DNA of 64,000 bases from NCBI RefSeq assembly GCF_002920575.1, contig NZ_PQSQ01000008.1:62001-126000 (forward strand). The letters are read 5' to 3'. Positions within the stretch are counted from its first letter, which is position 1; every line of letters begins with the position of its first letter. Of this stretch, positions 17,759-27,273 are shown one piece after another. Below the pieces are notes generated by a model, which saw only the letters and a program-made list of their open reading frames with translations, was not told the DNA's origin and made no database searches. The translations under genes and the position numbers were made by a program. The DNA comes from Streptomyces sp. Ru73 (GTDB taxonomy: Bacteria > Actinomycetota > Actinomycetes > Streptomycetales > Streptomycetaceae).

Positions 17759-19291
17759 CTACGGCGCGGACGCCGTGCCCGCCCCGTCCCGGGGCGTCTC
17801 CGGGATCGCGTCGCCGCAAGGGGCGTCGCCGCGGCCGTAGTGGTGGGTGGTGAACATGTACAGGACGCCGGCCAGGACCACGACGGCGCCGCAGAGGAGC
17901 ACGATGTAGTTGTCGTACCAGGGGGCCTCAGGGGTGCGGGGCCAGCAGATGTTGACGATGGCGAAGATGCCGTAGGCCAGCGCGCCCGCGTTCACCAGCA
18001 GGCCCCAGCGGCCGAGCCGGTACTCGCCGGTGGGCTTCCAGCCCTTCAGGCGGGCGCGCAGCGCGGCCAGTACGACCATCTGGAACGCGCCGTAGATGCC
18101 CAGGATCGCGAACGACACGATCTTGGTGAGCGCGTCCTCCGACACCAGGGAGCCGAAGGCGATGATCGCCGGGACCACGGCCGACACGAAGAGCGCCCAG
18201 CCCGGCACCGCCCTGGCGTGCGCGAACTTCCGCAGCAGCCGGTGGCCGACGATCATCTGGTCGCGCGCGTAGGAGTAGATCAGCCGGCCGGCGGCCGCCT
18301 GGAGGCTGATCGTGCAGGAGAGGAAGGAGATGAGGACCACGGCCATCACCAGGCGCGCGCCGACCTCGCCCAGCGCGTCGTACAGCAGGTGCACCACCGG
18401 ATCGGTGTCCTTGCCGGAGATCACCGCGCGGTAGTCGGCGACCGACAGCAGCAGGGACAGGCAGGTGAAGGTGGCCGCAGCGCCGCCCACGTAGATCGTG
18501 CGGCGCATCGCCTTGGGGATCACCCGGCCCGGGTGCGCGACCTCCTCGGCGGTGTCGCCGCACGCCTCGAAGCCGTAGTACTGGTAGAAGCCGATGATCG
18601 CGGCCGCCAGGAAGACCGGCAGGTAACTGCCGTCGCCCTGGGTGCCGTACGTGTCGAAGATGACGCCGAGGTTGTGCTCGCGGTGCGTGGCCAGCAGGTA
18701 GATGCCGACGATCAGCGCGCCGATCAGCTCGGCGCCGAACCCGATCACGGCCGCCGCCGACAGCGCCTTCGTCCCCGCGTAGTTGATGAGGACGGCGATG
18801 ACGATGAGGACCACCGTGCACAGGACGGTGGTGTGGACGGTGGGTTTGAAGCCGATCAGGATGGCGATGTACGGGCCCGCGCCGTACGCCACCGACGTGA
18901 TGGTGACCAGCAGGGCCCACATGTAGACCCAGCCGGTCATCCACGCCCAGCGCTTGCCCCACAGGTGCCGCGCCCACGGATAGACCCCGCCCGCGATGGG
19001 GAACTGCGCCACGACCTCGCCGAAGACCAGCGCGACCAGGAACTGCCCGCAGCCGGCCAGCACGAACGCCCACACCATCGGCGGGCCGCCCTCGCCGAGC
19101 GCGGTGGCGAAGAGGGTGTAGGTGCTGACGACGGGGGAGAGGTAGGTGAAGCCGAGCGCGAAGTTCGCCCACGGCCCCATGTCCTTGCGGAACTCCGAGC
19201 CGGGCACGGAGCCGTCGGTGGGCTCCGCCGGCTCCCCGTCGGCCGGTCCCGCCCCGTGCCCGCCGCCCGCCGGCGTACTCGCCGAGGCCAT
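17759..19291 (-). CDS. APC-family permease (amino acid/choline transporter type)
   Basis: This 510-residue protein has twelve predicted membrane helices and the pattern of the ACT branch of the APC superfamily: an N-terminal cytoplasmic tail, GFTYLSPVVSTYTLFATAL, then AQFPIAGGVYPWARHLWGKRW and the central CGDTAEEVAHPGRVIPKAM loop. ACT members import choline, ethanolamine, GABA or amino acids. The two genes upstream encode a choline-dehydrogenase-like GMC enzyme and a betaine-aldehyde-type dehydrogenase, so choline or a related amine is the best guess. I use ATG 19291, which overlaps the stop of the GMC gene (ATGA); a GTG three bases earlier is possible. Confidence 0.85.
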   Translation of the reverse strand: MASASTPAGGGHGAGPADGEPAEPTDGSVPGSEFRKDMGPWANFALGFTYLSPVVSTYTLFATALGEGGPPMVWAFVLAGCGQFLVALVFGEVVAQFPIAGGVYPWARHLWGKRWAWMTGWVYMWALLVTITSVAYGAGPYIAILIGFKPTVHTTVLCTVVLIVIAVLINYAGTKALSAAAVIGFGAELIGALIVGIYLLATHREHNLGVIFDTYGTQGDGSYLPVFLAAAIIGFYQYYGFEACGDTAEEVAHPGRVIPKAMRRTIYVGGAAATFTCLSLLLSVADYRAVISGKDTDPVVHLLYDALGEVGARLVMAVVLISFLSCTISLQAAAGRLIYSYARDQMIVGHRLLRKFAHARAVPGWALFVSAVVPAIIAFGSLVSEDALTKIVSFAILGIYGAFQMVVLAALRARLKGWKPTGEYRLGRWGLLVNAGALAYGIFAIVNICWPRTPEAPWYDNYIVLLCGAVVVLAGVLYMFTTHHYGRGDAPCGDAIPETPRDGAGTASAP

Positions 19292-20832
19292 CACCGGCCG
19301 CCCCCGTCCGCCACCCGGATCAGGTCGGCGGCCCGCTCGGCCGCCAGCAGCACGGTCACCATCGGATTGATCGTCGGCATCGTCGGGAAGATCGACGCGT
19401 CCACCACCCGCAGACCGTCCGTCCCGCGCACCCGCAGCTGTGGATCGAGCACCGCCATGGGGTCACCGTCACCGCCCATCTTGCAGGTGCCCGCCGGGTG
19501 GTAGACGGTGTGCGCGGCCCGCCGCCCGTACTCCGACAGCGCCGCGTCCGACGTCACGTCGGGACCCGGCGCGACCTCCCGCTTCAGCCAGTCCCGCAGC
19601 GGCGGGGTCGCCGCCACCTCGCGTGCCACCTTCAGCCCGTCCACGATCGTCTTCTCGTCGTGGCCCTCCGGGTCGGTGAAGTACCGGAAGTCCAGCGCCG
19701 GTTTCTCCATGGGGTCGGCGCTGCGCAGCCACATCCGGCCCACCGACCGGGCCCGCGGCACGTTCGGCGTCATGCACACGCCGTGCTCCAGCTCCGGATA
19801 GCCCAGCCGCAGCGTGTTGACGGTGAACGGCACCTGGTAGAAGTGGAACATCAGGTCCGGGCGCGGCCCGCCCGCCGGATCGCGGCGCAGGAACAGCCCC
19901 GCGTCGGAGTCCATCGCCGAGTTCGGCGGCAGCGGCCCCTCCGTCTCCCAGAGGATCACCGACTCCGGGTGGTCCAGCAGGTTCTCGCCCACCCCCGGCA
20001 GATCGGCCCGCACCCCGATGCCCAGGTCGCGCAGCTGGTCAGCGGGGCCGATGCCGGACAGCATCAGCAGCCGCGGCGTGTCGATCGCGCCCGCGCACAG
20101 CAGCAGTTCCCGCTGCGCCCGCAGCGTGGTCTCCGTGCCGTCCGCCGACCGCACGCGCACGCACGTCATCCGGCCGTCCCCGGCCGGCACCACCTCGTGC
20201 GCCCAGGTCTCCAGCTTCAGCGTGAGGTTCGGCCGGTCCATGACCGGGTGCAGGTACGCCACCGACGCCGAGGACCGCTTGTTGCCCTCCGCCTCGTACG
20301 CCAGCGAGAAGAAGCCCACCCCGTCGGCGAACGGCCGGGCGTTGAAGTCCTCCACGACCGGCACGCCCAGCGCCGCCGAAGCGGCCGTCACGAAGTCCTT
20401 CGCGATCGGGTTACGGTCCTGCTCGGCCACCGGGACGATGGTGTTCTGCAGCCGGGCGCGGTACGGCAGGACCGTCTCGGCGTCCCAGCCGGTGCAGCCC
20501 AGCGCCGCCCACTCCGCCATGTCCTCCGGCAGCGGCATGAAGCTGATCAGCGTGTTGTGCGAGGAACAGCCGCCCAGCACGCGCGCCCGCGAGTGCAGGA
20601 TGTGCGAGTTGCCGCGCGGCTGCTCCACGGTCGTGTAGCCGTAGTCGTACTCCGAGTCCAGCAGGTTGATCCAGTTGCGCAGCCGCAGGATCTTCTCGTC
20701 GCCCACGTCGCTGGGCCCGCCCTCGACCACGCACACCCGGCAGTCCGGGTCCTCGGTCAGCCGCGCCGCCAGCACACAGCCCGCTGTCCCGCCGCCCACG
20801 ATGACGTAGTCGAACTCCGTACCGTCACCCAT
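19291..20832 (-). CDS. GMC oxidoreductase (choline dehydrogenase-like)
   Basis: This 513-residue flavoprotein has the ADP-binding motif YVIVGGGTAGCVLAARLTE at the N-terminus, the GMC signature GVGENLLDHPE, and at the C-terminus the catalytic pair in TVYHPAGTCKMG and FPTMPTINPMVTVLL. It would oxidise an alcohol to an aldehyde, most likely choline to betaine aldehyde given the BetB-like gene just upstream. I chose ATG 20832 because GAGGAG lies six bases before it; a GTG at 20859 would add nine residues. The middle of the operon ALDH, GMC, permease. Confidence 0.85.
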   Translation of the reverse strand: MGDGTEFDYVIVGGGTAGCVLAARLTEDPDCRVCVVEGGPSDVGDEKILRLRNWINLLDSEYDYGYTTVEQPRGNSHILHSRARVLGGCSSHNTLISFMPLPEDMAEWAALGCTGWDAETVLPYRARLQNTIVPVAEQDRNPIAKDFVTAASAALGVPVVEDFNARPFADGVGFFSLAYEAEGNKRSSASVAYLHPVMDRPNLTLKLETWAHEVVPAGDGRMTCVRVRSADGTETTLRAQRELLLCAGAIDTPRLLMLSGIGPADQLRDLGIGVRADLPGVGENLLDHPESVILWETEGPLPPNSAMDSDAGLFLRRDPAGGPRPDLMFHFYQVPFTVNTLRLGYPELEHGVCMTPNVPRARSVGRMWLRSADPMEKPALDFRYFTDPEGHDEKTIVDGLKVAREVAATPPLRDWLKREVAPGPDVTSDAALSEYGRRAAHTVYHPAGTCKMGGDGDPMAVLDPQLRVRGTDGLRVVDASIFPTMPTINPMVTVLLAAERAADLIRVADGGGR

Positions 20833-20868
20833 GCCGCGCTCCTCGCTCCCTCCGGTCACCCTGCCGCC

Positions 20869-22335
20869 TCAGCCCTTGAACCAGCCGGACGGCGCCGGCC
20901 GCAGGTTCTGGTAGATGTGCTTGGCCTCCTGGTACTCGCGCAGGCCCGTCGGCCCCAGCTCGCGCCCGACGCCGGAGTGCCCGAAGCCGCCCCACTCGGC
21001 CTGCGGCACGTACGGGTGGAAGTCGTTGATCCACACCGTGCCGTGCCGCAGCCGCTGCGCCACCCGCTGCGCCCGGCTCGCGTCGCTGGTCCACACCGCG
21101 CCCGCCAGCCCGTACTTGGTGTCATTGGCGAGCCGGATGGCGTCCTCCTCGTCCCGGAACCGCTCGACCGTCACCACCGGGCCGAACACCTCCTCCTGCA
21201 CGATCCGCATCGACCGGTCGCAGTCGGCGTAGATCGTCGGCAGGACGAAGAAGCCACGGGAGAGTTCCGGGTCGTCGGGGCGGCGTCCGCCGCACACCAG
21301 ACGCGCGCCCTCGGCACGCGCGACCTCCAGGTAGCCCTCCACCTTCTCCCGGTGCTCGGCCGAGCTGAGCGGCCCGCTCTCGGTGTCCTCGTGCATGCCG
21401 TTGCCGAGCCGGATGCGCCGGGCCCGGTCGGCCAGCGCCTCCACGAAGCGGTCGTGCAGCCCCTCCTGGACGATGAGGCGCGACCCGGCCGAACACACCT
21501 GGCCCGAGTGGAGGAAGGCCGCGTCCAGCGCGTAGTCCACCGCCGCCTCGAAGTCGGCGTCCTCGAAGACGACGTTGGGGTTCTTGCCGCCCAGCTCCAG
21601 CGCGATGTTCTTCACGTCGGCCGCGGCGCCCGCCATGATCGTGCGGCCGGTCGCCAGCCCGCCGGTGAACGACACCAGGTCCACGTCCGGGTGCTGGGTC
21701 ATGGCCGCGCCGACCGTCGAGCCCGGCCCCAGGACCAGGTTGGCCACTCCGGGCGGTGCGCCCGCCTCCTCCAGCAGCCGGAAGAGATGGATCGTCGTCA
21801 GCGGCGTCGTCTCGCTCGGCTTCAGCACGAAGGTGTTGCCGGCCGCGAGCGCGGGCGCCACCTTCCAGGTCGCCTGGAGCAGCGGGTAGTTCCACGGCGC
21901 GATCAGCGCGCACACCCCGACCGGCTGGTACACCACCCGGCTCAGCACGTCCGGGCCGACGTCCACGACCCGCCCGCCGTCCTTGTCGGCGATCTCGGCG
22001 AAGTAGCGGAAGGCGTTCGCGATGTCCTCCACGTCGAGCCGGGACTCCGCGATGGTCTTGCCGGTGTCCTGGGTCTCGATGCGGGCGACCTCGTCACGGT
22101 CGCGCAGCAGTAGCTCGTACACGCGGTGCAGGACGTCCGCGCGGCGCCGGGTCGGGGCGTTCGCCCACTCCCCGTCGTCGAACGCGCGCCGGGCGGCCCG
22201 CACCGCCCGGCCGACGTCCGTGCCGTCCGCGTCGTCGACGGTCCGCACCACGGATGCGTCGAACGGATTGATCACGTCACGCCGGCCGCCCGCGGCGGCT
22301 GCCGTCCACTCACCGTCGATGTACAGGTCAGCCAT
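20869..22335 (-). CDS. Aldehyde dehydrogenase (betaine-aldehyde dehydrogenase type)
   Basis: This 488-residue NAD(P)-dependent aldehyde dehydrogenase contains APWNYPLLQATWKVAPALAAGN, the glutamate motif LELGGKNPN and the nucleophile in GQVCSAGSRL (near residue 285). The C-terminal INDFHPYVPQAEWGGFGHSGVGRELG is a close match to BetB proteins. It would oxidise betaine aldehyde to glycine betaine, an osmoprotectant, in the cytoplasm. It is the first gene of the three-gene operon; 36 bp separate it from the GMC gene. Confidence 0.85.
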   Translation of the reverse strand: MADLYIDGEWTAAAAGGRRDVINPFDASVVRTVDDADGTDVGRAVRAARRAFDDGEWANAPTRRRADVLHRVYELLLRDRDEVARIETQDTGKTIAESRLDVEDIANAFRYFAEIADKDGGRVVDVGPDVLSRVVYQPVGVCALIAPWNYPLLQATWKVAPALAAGNTFVLKPSETTPLTTIHLFRLLEEAGAPPGVANLVLGPGSTVGAAMTQHPDVDLVSFTGGLATGRTIMAGAAADVKNIALELGGKNPNVVFEDADFEAAVDYALDAAFLHSGQVCSAGSRLIVQEGLHDRFVEALADRARRIRLGNGMHEDTESGPLSSAEHREKVEGYLEVARAEGARLVCGGRRPDDPELSRGFFVLPTIYADCDRSMRIVQEEVFGPVVTVERFRDEEDAIRLANDTKYGLAGAVWTSDASRAQRVAQRLRHGTVWINDFHPYVPQAEWGGFGHSGVGRELGPTGLREYQEAKHIYQNLRPAPSGWFKG

Positions 22336-22450
22336 CTGCTGGTCTCCTCGCTCCCCGGAACCCGGGGCGTACGCCTGCGCCAGGGCCTGGACCGCACCAT
22401 CGTCCAGAGTCCGCGTCGGCGGACGGCGGGGCGCACCGAAGGACCCCGGG

Positions 22451-23290
22451 CTACGAGGGGGAAAGTGACTCGGTCGGGCTAAGGGCCCGCTGCCGTACCC
22501 CGCGGCCGGTGCGGGCGTACCACTGGGCGGCGAGGACGGCGGCGAGCGCGGCTTCGACCAGGTCGCCGCCGTAGTACATCAGCCGGGCTCCCGTGTGCAG
22601 GTCCGCCGCCGTGAAGGCGGTGCCCGGCGGGGGAGCGGCGTAGAGGGTCTTGGCGAGGACCGTGTGGGCCCACCCCGCCGCCAGCAGGGTGACGCCCCGC
22701 CCGGCCACGCTCCACCGGTGGCGTACCGGGTCGAGCCGGCACACGGCGAAGGTGAACAGCAGCCCGGCGGCCAGGACGTGGGCATGGACGGCCGTGCCGA
22801 GCAGCGGATGGTGATGAGCGGCCGCCAGGAGGGGAGTGCGGTACAGCAGCCACAGGCCCCCGAGGTCGAGCGCGGCGGCCACGGGCGGACGGAGCAGCCA
22901 GGCGATGGGCCGGGAGTGCGCCACCGTCAGCAGCCCGCGCCGCACCGGCCCGGGAGACAGACTGCGCAGCGTGAGCGTCAGCGGCCGGGCGAGGACGAGC
23001 AGCAGCGGGGCGGCCATGGCGACGGCGAGGTGCTGGGCCATGTGGGCGGTGAACGGCCCGCCCGGCAGCGGGGCGGCCGACGCGTACGCCAGGGTGACGC
23101 TGCCGGCGGCGAAGGCGGCGTCCCGGAGCCGGGGCCAGGCGTCCCCGCGCCGGCGAAGCCGGGCGGCAGCGGCCAGATACGCGCACGCGGCCGGCACGAC
23201 GGCCAGGACGACGACCGTCCCGAAGACGTCCGTCGTGCCGAAGAGGCCCGTACCGGGTTGGGTGGCGGGGTGCGTGTGGGCCGGGATCAC
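22451..23290 (-). CDS. Cytochrome c oxidase assembly protein, CtaG (caa3) family
   Basis: This 279-residue integral membrane protein has about seven helices. The family hallmarks are FTAHMAQHLAVAMAAPLLLVLA, the AAHHHPLLG and HAHVLAAGLLFTF segments and the C-terminal YYGGDLVEAALAAVLAAQW. CtaG proteins help assemble the copper centre of caa3-type terminal oxidases, and the conserved histidines fit that. The start is GTG 23290, overlapping the DUF2243 stop (GTGA), so the two proteins are made together. No oxidase subunit genes are in the window. Confidence 0.85.
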   Translation of the reverse strand: MIPAHTHPATQPGTGLFGTTDVFGTVVVLAVVPAACAYLAAAARLRRRGDAWPRLRDAAFAAGSVTLAYASAAPLPGGPFTAHMAQHLAVAMAAPLLLVLARPLTLTLRSLSPGPVRRGLLTVAHSRPIAWLLRPPVAAALDLGGLWLLYRTPLLAAAHHHPLLGTAVHAHVLAAGLLFTFAVCRLDPVRHRWSVAGRGVTLLAAGWAHTVLAKTLYAAPPPGTAFTAADLHTGARLMYYGGDLVEAALAAVLAAQWYARTGRGVRQRALSPTESLSPS

Positions 23291-23781
23291 GCGCGCTCCG
23301 AGCGGTCCGGCGAGCGGCGCGCCGCGCGCAGGGCCAGGGCGATGCCGAGGAGCAGCAGGACGCACCCGGCCAGGTTCCACGCCCAGTCGTACGGGGCGAC
23401 GTCGACGCCGTAGCGGACCTGGTGCAGGCGCAGCAGCTTGTGGTCGATGACGCCGTCGAAGAGCTGGAAGCCGCCCAGCCCCAGGAAGAAGCCGGCCCAG
23501 GCATGGCCCGGCACCAGGGCACGGCGTCGCCGCAGGTCGGCGAAGAGGACGAACCCGGCGACCAGGGCCAGCAGCTCACCGGTGTGCAACAGCCCGTCGG
23601 ACAGCAGGGCGATGCCGGGCGTGGACCGGTCGTAGAAGTGGTGCCAGTGGAGGACCTGATGAAAGACGATCTCATCGAGGGCGGCCATCACGGCCACGCC
23701 GATCAGGGCGCACACGGCGAGGGACCGGCGCGGCTGAAGACGGTCGCCGTGCGGGGGCGGCGGGGTCGGTTCGCTCCTCAT
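23287..23781 (-). CDS. DUF2243 membrane protein
   Basis: This 164-residue protein has four predicted membrane helices and the DUF2243 pattern DEIVFHQVLHWHHFYD, SDGLLHTGELLALVAG, GFQLFDGVIDHKLLRLHQVRYG. The many conserved histidines suggest metal binding, and members commonly sit next to CtaG genes as here. Role unknown; copper or oxidase assembly is a reasonable inference from the overlap with ctaG. Confidence 0.85.
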   Translation of the reverse strand: MRSEPTPPPPHGDRLQPRRSLAVCALIGVAVMAALDEIVFHQVLHWHHFYDRSTPGIALLSDGLLHTGELLALVAGFVLFADLRRRRALVPGHAWAGFFLGLGGFQLFDGVIDHKLLRLHQVRYGVDVAPYDWAWNLAGCVLLLLGIALALRAARRSPDRSERA

Positions 23782-23944
23782 CCTGGGCTCTTCCTGGTAG
23801 ACGCCTGTGAGTGCGCTACGCCTTCCCGGTCGCCCCGCGGCAAGCTCCCTCGGTGCGGCATTCGGGCAGTACCGCTGCCGCATCCGGACGCCTGCCGTGC
23901 CGTCCGGGTGGTGTGCGCAACTGAGTGCGGGTACCCGTGGCGGC

Positions 23945-24478
23945 ATGATGAAGCGCGCACTGTGGCAGGGCCTCCTCGCCGGCGCGGCCGGGGTGGTGGT
24001 GATGACGCTCGGTGAGAAGGCCGAACAGCGGCTGACCGGCCGGCCAGACTCCCACGTACCGGCACGCACCCTGGAGCGGGTGACGGGCCTGCCGGAGCGG
24101 CCCGGGCGCCGGCCGGTGGCCGTGAACTGGGCCATGCACTACGGCCAGGGCGCCCTGCTCGGTGTGCTGCGGTCGGTCATGGCACACGCCGGGCTGCGAG
24201 GGCCGTGGTCGTCGGCGAAGTTCGCCGTGGTGCGGCTGACCAACGACCAGATCCTGGAGAACGCCACCGGCGTCGGAGCGCCACCGCAGACCTGGCCACG
24301 CAAGGAACTGATCGTCGACCTGCTGCACAAGACCGTCTACGCCTTCGCCACCGGAGCGGTCGCCGACGCGCTGGCGGCCCGCTCCGGCCCCGGCCCCGGA
24401 CAGCGGCACGCCGCGGCCCGGCCGGGCCGGCACACGGACGTCGGCCCGCTGCCCCGCAGCGAGGCACACGGACGGTAG
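23945..24478 (+). CDS. Hypothetical membrane protein
   Basis: This 177-residue protein starts at ATG 23945 (ATG 23948 is equally possible). An N-terminal hydrophobic helix (LLAGAAGVVVMTLGEKAEQ) is followed by VNWAMHYGQGALLGVLRSV, which could be a second segment. Similar small proteins occur in many actinobacteria without known function. The C-terminal 35 residues are Gly/Pro/His-rich and probably disordered. Divergent from the DUF2243/ctaG pair. Confidence 0.7.
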   Translation: MMKRALWQGLLAGAAGVVVMTLGEKAEQRLTGRPDSHVPARTLERVTGLPERPGRRPVAVNWAMHYGQGALLGVLRSVMAHAGLRGPWSSAKFAVVRLTNDQILENATGVGAPPQTWPRKELIVDLLHKTVYAFATGAVADALAARSGPGPGQRHAAARPGRHTDVGPLPRSEAHGR

Positions 24479-24538
24479 AAGCCGGCCCTCACACCCCGCC
24501 GCCCCCCCGGGGCCCGGCCCCGTACAGCAGCCCGCGCC

Positions 24539-25144
24539 TCACGCCTCCTCCCGGCCCGCCTCCACCGACCGCAGCACCGCACGCACCCGGTCCTCGACCG
24601 GTGCCCGGTCCAGCTCGACCAGCTCGTAGCCGCTCTCCTCGTACGCCTCGGCCACCGCCCGGTGCGTCCGTTCGGCCTCCTCGGGCGACTGCCTGCGTTC
24701 CGCGTCGACGGTGTAGATCTCCGGCCAGAACGGGGCGAGGAAGACCCGGCGGTGGTACCGGTACCGCCGTGCGGCGGCGTGTACATGGTCCGGTACGGGC
24801 AGACCCTCTAGCCGCAGGTAGCCGATGAGGTCGGGGACGCCGCGGTCGAAGAAGACGGGACCCGGAGGGGCCCCGGCCGCGAGCCGGTAGGAGCGCAGCT
24901 CCCAGCCCAGCATCAGCTCGGCGAACAGCGCCGGGTCGGTCCACGGCAGGCCGCGCCCGCCGACGGCCGTCTGGTCCCGGATCACCCCGCGCCCGGCCTC
25001 CTCCGACCGGGCGTACCCCAGCGCCGCCAGCCGGTCGATCAGCGTGTTCTTGCCGGCGCCGGGACCGCCGGTGACGACGTGGAACCGGGCGGCGTGCCGG
25101 GCCGCGGGGACGGATGACAGGGGGGACGAGACGGGGGACGACAT
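24539..25144 (-). CDS. AAA_28-type ATPase with altered P-loop
   Basis: This 201-residue protein opens with HVVTGGPGAGKNTLIDRL. The family (AAA_28, ATP-dependent phosphotransferase-like) normally has GKT or GKS; here Asn33 takes the place of the magnesium-coordinating Thr/Ser, with Thr34 next to it. The remaining features are normal: VFFDRGVPDLIGYL as a Walker-B-like strand, APFWPEIYTVDAERRQSPEEA, and a C-terminal GYELVELDRAPVEDRV. Nucleotide hydrolysis may be changed. I prefer ATG 25144 (AAAGG eight bases before) over GTG 25153. Partner and substrate unknown; divergent from an SDR gene. Confidence 0.75.
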   Translation of the reverse strand: MSSPVSSPLSSVPAARHAARFHVVTGGPGAGKNTLIDRLAALGYARSEEAGRGVIRDQTAVGGRGLPWTDPALFAELMLGWELRSYRLAAGAPPGPVFFDRGVPDLIGYLRLEGLPVPDHVHAAARRYRYHRRVFLAPFWPEIYTVDAERRQSPEEAERTHRAVAEAYEESGYELVELDRAPVEDRVRAVLRSVEAGREEA

Positions 25145-25234
25145 GGGGGACACCTTTCGTGCCGTTGGGCGGGGGAGCGGATGCGGCGTGGCAGCCTGCC
25201 GGGCAGCAGCCGAATCGGGAAACGGAGCGCACGC

Positions 25235-26029
25235 ATGCAGCTGGACCTGTCAGGACGGACCGCGCTGGTCACCGGATCGACCCAGGGCATCGGCGCGGCG
25301 ATCGCCGCGGGGCTCGCCCGTTCGGGCGCCCGGGTCGCGGTCAACGGGCGGAACACCGCCCGGGTCGACGAGGCCGTCGCCCGGCTCGGGCAGGACGTGC
25401 CCGGCGGGCGGTTCGTCGCCGCGGCGGCCGACGTGACCACCGAGGAGGGTGCTGCCCGGCTGGCGGACACGCTGCCGGACGTGGACATCCTCGTCAACAA
25501 CCTCGGCATCTTCGGCGCCCGGGACCCGCTGGAGATCAGCGACACGGAGTGGCGCCGCTACTTCGAGGTGAACGTGCTGGCCGCGGTCCGGCTCACCCGG
25601 ACGTACCTGCCCGGCATGACCGGGCGCGGCTGGGGCCGCATCCAGTACATCGCCAGCGACTCGGCCGTGGTGATCCCCGCCGAGATGATCCACTACGGCA
25701 TGTCGAAGACCGCCCTCCTCGCGGTGGGCCGCGGCTTCGCGAAGCAGGCGGCGGGCACCGGCGTCACGGTCAACTCCGTCATCGCCGGGCCGACGCACAC
25801 CGGCGGCGTGGAGGACTTCGTGTACGAACTGGTCGACCGCGACCTGCCGTGGGACGAGGCGCAGCGGGTCTTCATGCGCGAGCACCGCCCGCAGTCGCTG
25901 CTGCAGCGGCTGATCGAGCCCGAGGAGATCGCGCACATGGTCGTCTACCTCAGCTCGGACCAGGCGTCGGCGACCACCGGCGGTGCGCTCCGGGTGGACG
26001 GCGGCTACGTGGACTCGATCCTGCCCTGA
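25235..26029 (+). CDS. SDR-family oxidoreductase
   Basis: This 264-residue classical SDR has TGSTQGIG at residue 13, NNLG (in place of the more usual NNAG), and the catalytic motif YGMSKTALLAVGRG at about residue 154. The C-terminus has GGALRVDGGYVDSIL. Overall it resembles the 3-oxoacyl-ACP-reductase-like enzymes of actinobacteria with a long loop around GGVEDFVYELVDRDLPWDEAQ, near the active site. Substrate unknown. GGAG lies ten bases before ATG 25235. It is monocistronic. Confidence 0.85.
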   Translation: MQLDLSGRTALVTGSTQGIGAAIAAGLARSGARVAVNGRNTARVDEAVARLGQDVPGGRFVAAAADVTTEEGAARLADTLPDVDILVNNLGIFGARDPLEISDTEWRRYFEVNVLAAVRLTRTYLPGMTGRGWGRIQYIASDSAVVIPAEMIHYGMSKTALLAVGRGFAKQAAGTGVTVNSVIAGPTHTGGVEDFVYELVDRDLPWDEAQRVFMREHRPQSLLQRLIEPEEIAHMVVYLSSDQASATTGGALRVDGGYVDSILP

Positions 26030-26178
26030 CGCCGCGCGGGTCCTCTCCAGGCCCTCGCGGCGGGCCATCGGCCGCGGTCACTCCACGGTCCCTCCATACG
26101 GACCAGCCCGGCGGGCGGCCGTCCGCCGGGCGGGTGAGGCTGGATGTCCGATCACCCGATGCGGAAGGTCCCGTACCC

Positions 26179-27147
26179 ATGCGAGGGCATCAGCGAGACG
26201 AGCAACACCACGGCGGCGGGGCGAGCGCCGGTATCCCGCAAGGCCCCGGCGACCTGCCCAAGCAGTCGTGGAAGGCGGTGCTGAAACGCACCGCGAAGGA
26301 GTTCAAGAAGGACAACCTCACCGACCTGGCGGCAGCGCTCACCTACTACGGCGTGCTGGCCATCTTCCCCGCCGCGCTGGCCCTGGTGTCCATCCTCGGC
26401 CTGATGGGCAGCGGAACGATCCAGCCGATGATCGACAACGTCGGCAAGTTCGCCCCGGGCGCCGCCCGCGACGTCCTCACCAGCATGCTCAAACAGATGC
26501 AGGGCAGCGGCGGCAAGGCCGGCATCGCGCTGGTCATCGGCATCGTCATCGCCCTGTGGTCGGCCTCCGGCTACATCGCGGCCTTCATGCGTGCCGCCAA
26601 CACCGTGTACGACATCGAGGAGGGCCGGCCCGCCTGGAAGGTCCTGCCGACCCGCTTCCTGATCACCGTCGTGACCGTCGTCCTGCTCGCGGTCATCAGC
26701 GTGGCCGTGGTCTTCACCGGCTCACTGGCCCACAAGGCGGGCGACGCGCTCGGCCTCGGCAGCACCGCCGTGACGGTGTGGAACATCGCCAAGTGGCCGG
26801 TCATGGTGATCCTGATCAGCTTCATCATCGGGCTGCTGTACTGGGCGGCGCCCAACGTCCGGCGCCGGTTCCGCTGGGTCACGCCCGGCAGCGTGCTGGC
26901 CATCCTGCTCTGGCTGGTCGCCTCGGCCCTCTTCGCCCTCTACGTCGCCAACTTCAGCAACTACAACAAGACCTACGGCAGCCTCGCGGGGATCATCATC
27001 TTCCTCGTCTGGCTGTGGATCTCCAACCTCGCCATCCTGCTCGGCTTGGAGCTCAACGCCGAGATGGAGCGGAGCCGCGCCATGGAAGGCGGCCATCCGC
27101 GGGACGAGGAACCGTACGCCGAACCGCGCGACACCCGTAAGCTCTGA
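26179..27147 (+). CDS. YihY/virulence factor BrkB family membrane protein
   Basis: This 322-residue protein has a charged N-terminus and six membrane helices. The family motifs are DNLTDLAAALTYYGVLAIFPAAL and, in the second half, LLYWAAPNVRRRFRWVTPGSVLAILLW and YNKTYGSLAGIIIFLVWLWISNLAILLG. The long-used label ribonuclease BN is wrong for this family; its function is unresolved. A strong hairpin terminator follows 49 bp after the stop. Confidence 0.88.
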   Translation: MRGHQRDEQHHGGGASAGIPQGPGDLPKQSWKAVLKRTAKEFKKDNLTDLAAALTYYGVLAIFPAALALVSILGLMGSGTIQPMIDNVGKFAPGAARDVLTSMLKQMQGSGGKAGIALVIGIVIALWSASGYIAAFMRAANTVYDIEEGRPAWKVLPTRFLITVVTVVLLAVISVAVVFTGSLAHKAGDALGLGSTAVTVWNIAKWPVMVILISFIIGLLYWAAPNVRRRFRWVTPGSVLAILLWLVASALFALYVANFSNYNKTYGSLAGIIIFLVWLWISNLAILLGLELNAEMERSRAMEGGHPRDEEPYAEPRDTRKL

Positions 27148-27195
27148 GGCCGTACCGCGCTGCGCACCTCGCGCGCGGCCCCTCCGCCGGAAGAC

Positions 27196-27235
27196 GGTAC
27201 CGGGCCCGGTTCCCCACGGAACCGGGCCCGGTGCC
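27196..27235. terminator. Bidirectional hairpin terminator
   Basis: Arms of 18 bases (left 27196-27213, right 27218-27235) pair fully apart from one G-T pair, with a four-base loop CCAC; the core is ACCGGGCCCGGTTCC against its complement. It lies between two convergent genes and should end both transcripts. Confidence 0.8.
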
Positions 27236-27273
27236 GGTCTGCCCGGCGGCTCTCTCCCTCCCCTCTTCCGCCG

